A DNA stretch of 9,549 bases from Bacillota bacterium. Its GTDB lineage: Bacteria > Bacillota_I > Bacilli_A > RFN20 > CAG-826. Numbering within the stretch: the first letter of the stretch is position 1; every line of letters begins with the position of its first letter. The notes beneath the pieces are model-generated. The model was not told the origin of the DNA, made no database searches, and was given only the letters and a program-made list of their open reading frames with translations. Location: contig JAPLKQ010000080.1 of the NCBI GenBank assembly GCA_026387995.1, forward strand, positions 1 through 9,549, written 5' to 3'. Positions 6,358-9,549 of this stretch are shown here, piece after piece. The position numbers were made by a program, and so were the translations under genes.

Positions 6358-7422
6358 ATGAAAAAATTAATCTTATTACCCGTCTTGTTGCTGGCTTTGA
6401 CAGCTTGCGGCGGAACGTCTTCCTCGAGTGAAGTTAGCTCCTCGAGCCAAGCGTCGTCTTCAAGTTCGTCATCCGAAGCTTCGTCATCCTCGAGCAGCTC
6501 GATTTCTTCGAGCGAATTCGTCGCCGATACGAGAGTCTGGTCGATTGTCGGTAGCTTTGGAACATCCAACTGGGCCAACGCCGGAACTGACTACGATTTG
6601 ACTCGCGTCTCTGAAGGCGTCAATCAATTCGAGATTACGCTCGACCTCTTACTTGGTGATGAATTTGCCATCATTCATGACCGTTCTTGGACTGGCCAAC
6701 TCGGCTACAGCTCTATCAACGTTATGGATCCGGCCGATTGCATGATCGAAGGCGGTGGCTTTGCCGTTAAGAATGCGCAATCCGCATTGGCAGGCAACTA
6801 CCACGTCGTCCTTGATACCACCAATGCTTTTCTCCCACATATCGCCGTCACCCGTTTAGGTGATCCGATCATCGTCCCGACCGAAGAATTCTGGCGCTTA
6901 GCCGGTACCTTCAACGCTTGGAACGCCGCTGACGATACTCACTTACTCGAAGAGACTTCGACTGCTGGTCGCTATGAAATCGTTCTTGACCTCTACATTG
7001 ATGATCAATTCAAGGTCACGAAGAATGGTGCTTCATGGTTTGGCTCCGAAAAAATCGGCACTGTCACTCCTGAAGGCGCTGTCGTCGATGCTGGTGGCAA
7101 CATTAGCGTCGCGATGCACGGCAACTATAGTATCCAAGTCGTTTCTTCCACAATCACTATTAACATCACCCGCATTGGCGATCCAATCGTCGCCCCGCCT
7201 GAAGAACAATTCTGGCGTTTAGCCGGCACCATCAACGCATGGAATGCCGCTGATGATGCCTTCTTATTCGTTGAAACCGCGACTGCCGGCACGTTCGAGT
7301 TCACGCTCGACCTATATGTCGGTGACAACTTCAAGGTGGAAACATCAACGTCACCGTCAATGGCAACTACACGATCCAGGTCGTTTCTGGTGAAGCCGTT
7401 GTTATTAACGTCACGCGTTTAG
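6358..7422 (+). CDS. Serine-rich surface lipoprotein with carbohydrate-binding-like repeats, frameshifted N-terminal part
   Basis: The product begins with a lipoprotein signal peptide (MKK plus hydrophobic stretch) and lipobox LTAC, with the lipidated Cys at residue 17. A poly-serine stalk (about residues 21-52) follows, so the protein should be anchored outside the membrane. Then come beta modules: module 1 (about 58-171), module 2 (178-278, starting FWRLAGTFNAWN) and module 3 (from 285, FWRLAGTINAWN). Each ends in TR-x-GDPI. The W-x-x-aGtfN-W pattern, the FKV near the middle and the GGNI-x-V...GNY-I-x-V end recall SusE/SusF- and X25-type starch-binding modules, so polysaccharide binding is inferred, not shown. 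After residue 327 the frame is wrong: the last 27 residues (to TAG/TAA-type stop at 7420-7422) are spurious, and the true continuation is the 7338-8282 frame. Likely a pseudogene in this sequence. Confidence 0.75.
   Translation: MKKLILLPVLLLALTACGGTSSSSEVSSSSQASSSSSSSEASSSSSSSISSSEFVADTRVWSIVGSFGTSNWANAGTDYDLTRVSEGVNQFEITLDLLLGDEFAIIHDRSWTGQLGYSSINVMDPADCMIEGGGFAVKNAQSALAGNYHVVLDTTNAFLPHIAVTRLGDPIIVPTEEFWRLAGTFNAWNAADDTHLLEETSTAGRYEIVLDLYIDDQFKVTKNGASWFGSEKIGTVTPEGAVVDAGGNISVAMHGNYSIQVVSSTITINITRIGDPIVAPPEEQFWRLAGTINAWNAADDAFLFVETATAGTFEFTLDLYVGDNFKVETSTSPSMATTRSRSFLVKPLLLTSRV
6418..6513 (+). repeat. Low-complexity serine-codon tract
   Basis: Nearly all codons here encode serine, using mixed TCN and AGY codons with recurring TCCTCGAG-like units. 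It encodes the flexible stalk directly after the lipidated cysteine. Mixed codon use argues against simple slippage origin, though repeats of this kind are length-variable. Confidence 0.8.
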
Positions 7423-7436
7423 GCGATCCAATCGTC
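6889..7436 (+). repeat. Two tandem module repeats (321-base period), second copy internally deleted
   Basis: Copy A begins at 6889 (TTCTGGCGCTTAGCCGG) and copy B at 7210 (TTCTGGCGTTTAGCCGG), 321 bases or 107 codons apart, with clear similarity at DNA and protein level through FKV and again from GGNI to the TR-x-GDPIV ends. Copy B jumps from the bases matching 7013 to those matching 7093 in copy A, so 79 bases are missing at 7335-7338. A GGT trinucleotide is shared by both breakpoints. The loss is not a multiple of three and breaks the frame. Confidence 0.75.
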
Positions 7437-8282
7437 CCACCGGTCAGCGAAGTCGACAATGGCGGATGGTACCTCACCGGTACAATCAACTCTTGGACGA
7501 TCACTGACACCACGACCTTTGCATTAACTGCTGTAGAAGGTCAAGAGCATACTTATGCCGGAACCTTCTCGTTCGTTGCGAACGACGAATTTGTCGTTAA
7601 CGCGGGCGGAAGTTATGATTTAAAACGTGGACCGAACAAAGTCGCGCTTGAGCCGGCTCCGCTCGGAATCGATGTCACTGGCTCCAACATCAAAGTTACT
7701 GAAGCTGGTTCATACAAAGTTACCTTTATCTGGGCAACCGATCTCGGCGGCTCTATCGTTATCGAACAATTATCCGTTGTTCCACCAGTGGTTGATCCTT
7801 TGATCGCAACTTATAATCTAAACGATCAAGTCCGCACTGCTTATAGCGATGGCCTTAACACTAAATATTTAGCTGGTACTTTCGCTCCATTCTTGCAGTC
7901 TAAGATTGCCGTTGGCGGAACTGAAAAACTCGTTTCCTCATCTGGCGAAACCAACGTTTACACTGCGGCGCAGTCTGCCGCGGCCACTGGGCCACAATTT
8001 AACGGTATTAAGTTTGGATCTGGTACCGCTAACGGTGGCGTCACTTTGACTTTCCAAGCCGGAACCGGTATAAACAAAGTAGTCGTTGGATGTGCCGCAT
8101 GGGCAAGCCCAGTTACTGACACCCTCACTGTTAACGGAGTAATAATTACCCCGACTCAGGGCGGAGTATCCGCAACAGTTGAAGCGATTGAATTCACTTT
8201 TGCTGACACGGACACAATCACTATCACGACCACTAAGAGAATTGTCATTAACTACATTGCTATTTATCATGTTGCTGCGTAA
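7338..8282 (+). pseudogene. Continuation of the lipoprotein gene in a second frame (C-terminal modules)
   Basis: This frame is open from the module 3 breakpoint to TAA at 8280-8282, about 314 codons, and has no start with a ribosome binding site at its head. It reads GGNINVTVNGNYTIQVV, the missing end of module 3, then TRLGDPIVPP. Module 4 follows (about 7456-7770, starting GWYLTGTINSW), with a less similar core. The C-terminal domain of about 165 residues (about 7785-8279) contains FNGIKFGSGTANGGVTLTF and ends ITITTTKRIVINYIAIY. A related beta domain is commonly appended to secreted proteins of Bacillota, as far as I recall; that link is by eye. No C-terminal membrane anchor is present. With module 3 repaired, the full product would be about 665 residues. 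It cannot be translated as one protein without a frame change near 7337. Confidence 0.75.
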
Positions 8283-8320
8283 TTTTCGCTGATTATAATC
8301 TCTTCTGACTCTCCAAAAAA

Positions 8321-8360
8321 GGGTTTTCGCCGGATATTGAAATATAAATTGCAAAAACCC
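8321..8360 (+). other. Extended imperfect stem-loop in the lipoprotein 3' UTR
   Basis: GGGTTTTCGC (8321-8330) pairs with GCAAAAACCC (8351-8360) with one mismatch, and an inner ATAT/ATAT pair (8334-8337 and 8342-8345) closes a TGAA loop. It precedes the strong terminator by 20 bases and has no T run of its own. It may stabilise the mRNA 3' end; no regulatory role can be shown. Confidence 0.4.
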
Positions 8361-8379
8361 AACAATTAAGGGAGTTACA

Positions 8380-8407
8380 GGGCACGGGTAAAACCGTGCC
8401 CTTTTCT
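8380..8407 (+). terminator. Strong Rho-independent terminator after the lipoprotein gene
   Basis: GGGCACGG (8380-8387) pairs perfectly with CCGTGCCC (8394-8401) around a six-base A-rich loop, followed by TTTTCTT (8402-8408). It isolates the lipoprotein gene from apt, which therefore needs its own promoter. Confidence 0.9.
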
Positions 8408-8449
8408 TATGGCATTTTTCCATAGTATATAGTTTCTTTTAGTTACTGA

Positions 8450-8477
8450 TTGATTGATAACTTATCCGTGGTATTTT
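8450..8477 (+). promoter_or_regulatory. Candidate promoter for apt-relA
   Basis: TTGATT (8450-8455) and TATTTT (8472-8477) are 16 bases apart, between the lipoprotein terminator and apt. A second possible -10 box, TATACT (8506-8511), is a better match but lacks a good -35. A promoter must exist in 8408-8535 because of the upstream terminator, but which boxes are used is uncertain. Confidence 0.35.
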
Positions 8478-8535
8478 CTGAATATGCTTATAGAGAAAAA
8501 TGCGATATACTAATAACATATCGAGGAAAGAGACC

Positions 8536-9051
8536 ATGGATTTAAAACATTACATCAGAAAAGTACCTGATTTCCCGACCCCGGGAATCCTTTTTCGTGA
8601 CATCACGCCACTCATAGCCAGTGGAAAAGCCTTTCGTTATTCCATCGATGAATTAGCCAAATTTGCCAAATCGAAAGGCGCCGAGAAAATCATCGGCCCC
8701 GAATCGCGCGGTTTCTTTTTTGGATGCCCGGTGGCTTTTGAACTTGGCATCGGCTTTATTCCTGCCCGTAAACCTTACAAATTACCGCGCCCTGTCTACA
8801 ACGAAAACTACGACCTTGAATATGGCCAAGACGCCATTCAGATTCACCAGGATGCATTTAAACCTGGAGAAAAGGTTGTCATCATCGATGACCTCCTCGC
8901 TACCGGTGGTACGTTAGCGGCGGTCATCCGTTTAATTGAAAAAGCCGGCGCACAAATCGTCGGGATTGGGTTCGTCGTTGAGCTCCAAGGCCTCGGCGGA
9001 CGCCAACGTTTTGCCAATTTCGATATTTTTTCATTAGTGAAATATAAATAG
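8536..9051 (+). CDS. apt: Adenine phosphoribosyltransferase
   Basis: Apt salvages adenine by transferring ribose-5-phosphate from PRPP, yielding AMP and pyrophosphate in the cytosol. The 171-residue product has the usual family length. It begins with the characteristic IRKVPDFPTPGILFRDITPLI block (residues 7-27), then GPESRGFFFG (54-63), the KLPRPVYNENYDLEYG flexible loop (82-97) and the PRPP-binding signature VVIIDDLLATGGT (114-126), ending near FSLVKYK as family members do. The ATG at 8536 follows GAGG (8523-8526) by 9 bases and places the start at the conserved MDLKHYI; a start at 8500 would add 12 residues without a ribosome binding site. relA begins 8 bases after its TAG stop. The recJ-apt-relA order is conserved in Bacillota, except for the lipoprotein gene here. 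Confidence 0.96.
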   Translation: MDLKHYIRKVPDFPTPGILFRDITPLIASGKAFRYSIDELAKFAKSKGAEKIIGPESRGFFFGCPVAFELGIGFIPARKPYKLPRPVYNENYDLEYGQDAIQIHQDAFKPGEKVVIIDDLLATGGTLAAVIRLIEKAGAQIVGIGFVVELQGLGGRQRFANFDIFSLVKYK

Positions 9052-9059
9052 GATTTTTT

Positions 9060-9549
9060 ATGGAAAACCAGCTCTTGCAGAACAGCAAACTGAAGCTTCA
9101 TACTTTTGCCGAAGTGCAAGAAGTCTTTTTCGCCTACATTACCAAACCTGAAGACCGCGAACGCATTAAGAAAGCATACGAATTCGCCAATGAAAAACAC
9201 GCCGGTGTCTTCCGCAAAAGCGGCGAACCTTATATTCACCATTTGCTCGAAGTGGCCTATATTTTGGGCACTTTGCAAGCCGGCCCTGATACCATTGTCG
9301 CGGGCTTCCTCCACGATGTTGTCGAAGATACGGACGTCACCCTTGAAGATATCAAGAAAATGTTTGGCGCCGAAGTGGCGATGTTGGTTGATTCCGTCAC
9401 CAAAATCCAACAGTTAAAACTCTCGCACCGGACCTCCGATGAATTTGAGGCCGAAGACCATCGTAAGATCTTCCTTGGCATGGCCAAAGATATCCGCGTC
9501 ATCATTATCAAACTGGCCGACCGTCTCCATAACATGCGGACCCTCGACT
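9060..9549 (+). CDS. relA: Bifunctional (p)ppGpp synthetase/hydrolase, N-terminal part (runs off window)
   Basis: This is the first 163 residues of the long RelA/SpoT homologue (Rel), which makes and degrades the stringent-response alarmone (p)ppGpp. The visible part is the HD hydrolase domain: FRKSGEPYIHH (residues 51-61), HD at 85-86, the ED pair at 89-90 in LHDVVEDT, FGAEVAMLVDSVTKI (102-116) and ADRLHNMRT (153-161). The catalytic residues known from Streptococcus Rel hydrolase (Arg, His, HD, ED, Asn, Thr) all have counterparts, so the hydrolase should be active, as in bifunctional Rel. The synthetase and regulatory domains lie beyond the window. The ATG at 9060 follows apt by 8 bases, with an AGGA site at 9050-9053 overlapping the apt stop, so translation is likely coupled. 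The frame remains open to the window end. Confidence 0.95.
   Translation, partial: MENQLLQNSKLKLHTFAEVQEVFFAYITKPEDRERIKKAYEFANEKHAGVFRKSGEPYIHHLLEVAYILGTLQAGPDTIVAGFLHDVVEDTDVTLEDIKKMFGAEVAMLVDSVTKIQQLKLSHRTSDEFEAEDHRKIFLGMAKDIRVIIIKLADRLHNMRTLD

Noticed and set aside
7788..8282. Independent 164-codon gene at the lipoprotein 3' end
   Set aside because: No ribosome binding site precedes it, and its frame is open and similar in content back to 7338, so it is the tail of the broken lipoprotein gene.
7938..8423. 161-codon minus-strand open frame over the lipoprotein 3' end and terminator
   Set aside because: It runs through the strong plus-strand terminator and mirrors a convincing plus-strand beta-domain sequence.
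8844..9410. 188-codon open frame on the minus strand over apt and relA
   Set aside because: It lies antisense to two well-recognised genes, has no family resemblance and no ribosome binding site, and is explained by the codon bias of the genes opposite.
1..9549. Defence system, CRISPR array, prophage or transposon
   Set aside because: No regularly spaced repeats, transposase, integrase or defence-type domains were seen in any frame; the only long repeat is the tandem module in the lipoprotein gene.

Overview
The window reads as chromosomal housekeeping sequence from a low-complexity member of the Bacillota, most likely a Bacilli/Mollicutes relative that uses the standard bacterial code. Three things point there: the gene order nadE - ruvA - ruvB - secDF - recJ - apt - relA, which follows the Bacillus-type ruvAB...secDF-recJ-apt-relA block; the strong AGGAGG ribosome binding sites; and a serine-rich surface lipoprotein. 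TGA is used as a stop (ruvA), so this is not a TGA=Trp mycoplasma. All recognised genes lie on the + strand. I see no rRNA, tRNA, CRISPR array, transposase or phage gene. This assignment is inference from gene content; no search was run.

Layout. Positions 1-246 hold the 3' end of nadE (NAD synthetase), followed closely by an undescribed 32-residue single-span membrane peptide (279-377) and then ruvA and ruvB (Holliday-junction branch migration), all with very short gaps like one operon. ruvB stops early. Its AAA+ motor is intact, but its winged-helix DNA-binding domain is gone, and what looks like the natural C-terminal tail of RuvB survives in another frame at 1689-1742. A terminator (1792-1813) closes this group. 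queA, tgt and yajC, which sit here in many Bacillota, are absent.

After a 251-base intergenic region with a candidate promoter and a perfect 16-bp palindrome comes a fused 12-span secDF. Its overall plan is clear, but it appears to lack the hallmark SecD/SecF motifs, including the membrane aspartates of the proton relay. A compact terminator-like hairpin overlaps the secDF stop codon and abuts the recJ ribosome binding site. recJ is a short, motif-complete single-strand exonuclease.

Between recJ and apt sits a separate transcription unit with a good promoter and a strong terminator. It encodes a lipoprotein with a lipobox, a poly-serine stalk, about four carbohydrate-binding-like beta modules and a C-terminal beta domain. 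The gene is broken: relative to its neighbouring module, module 3 lacks 79 bases, shifting the frame and separating the coding sequence into 6358-7422 and about 7338-8282. The last genes are apt (adenine salvage) and the start of a bifunctional Rel (ppGpp synthetase/hydrolase), coupled by an 8-base gap.

The most noteworthy signals are the two out-of-frame internal deletions (ruvB and the lipoprotein gene), which are either true gene decay or assembly error, and the motif-poor SecDF. I found no convincing new multi-gene system.
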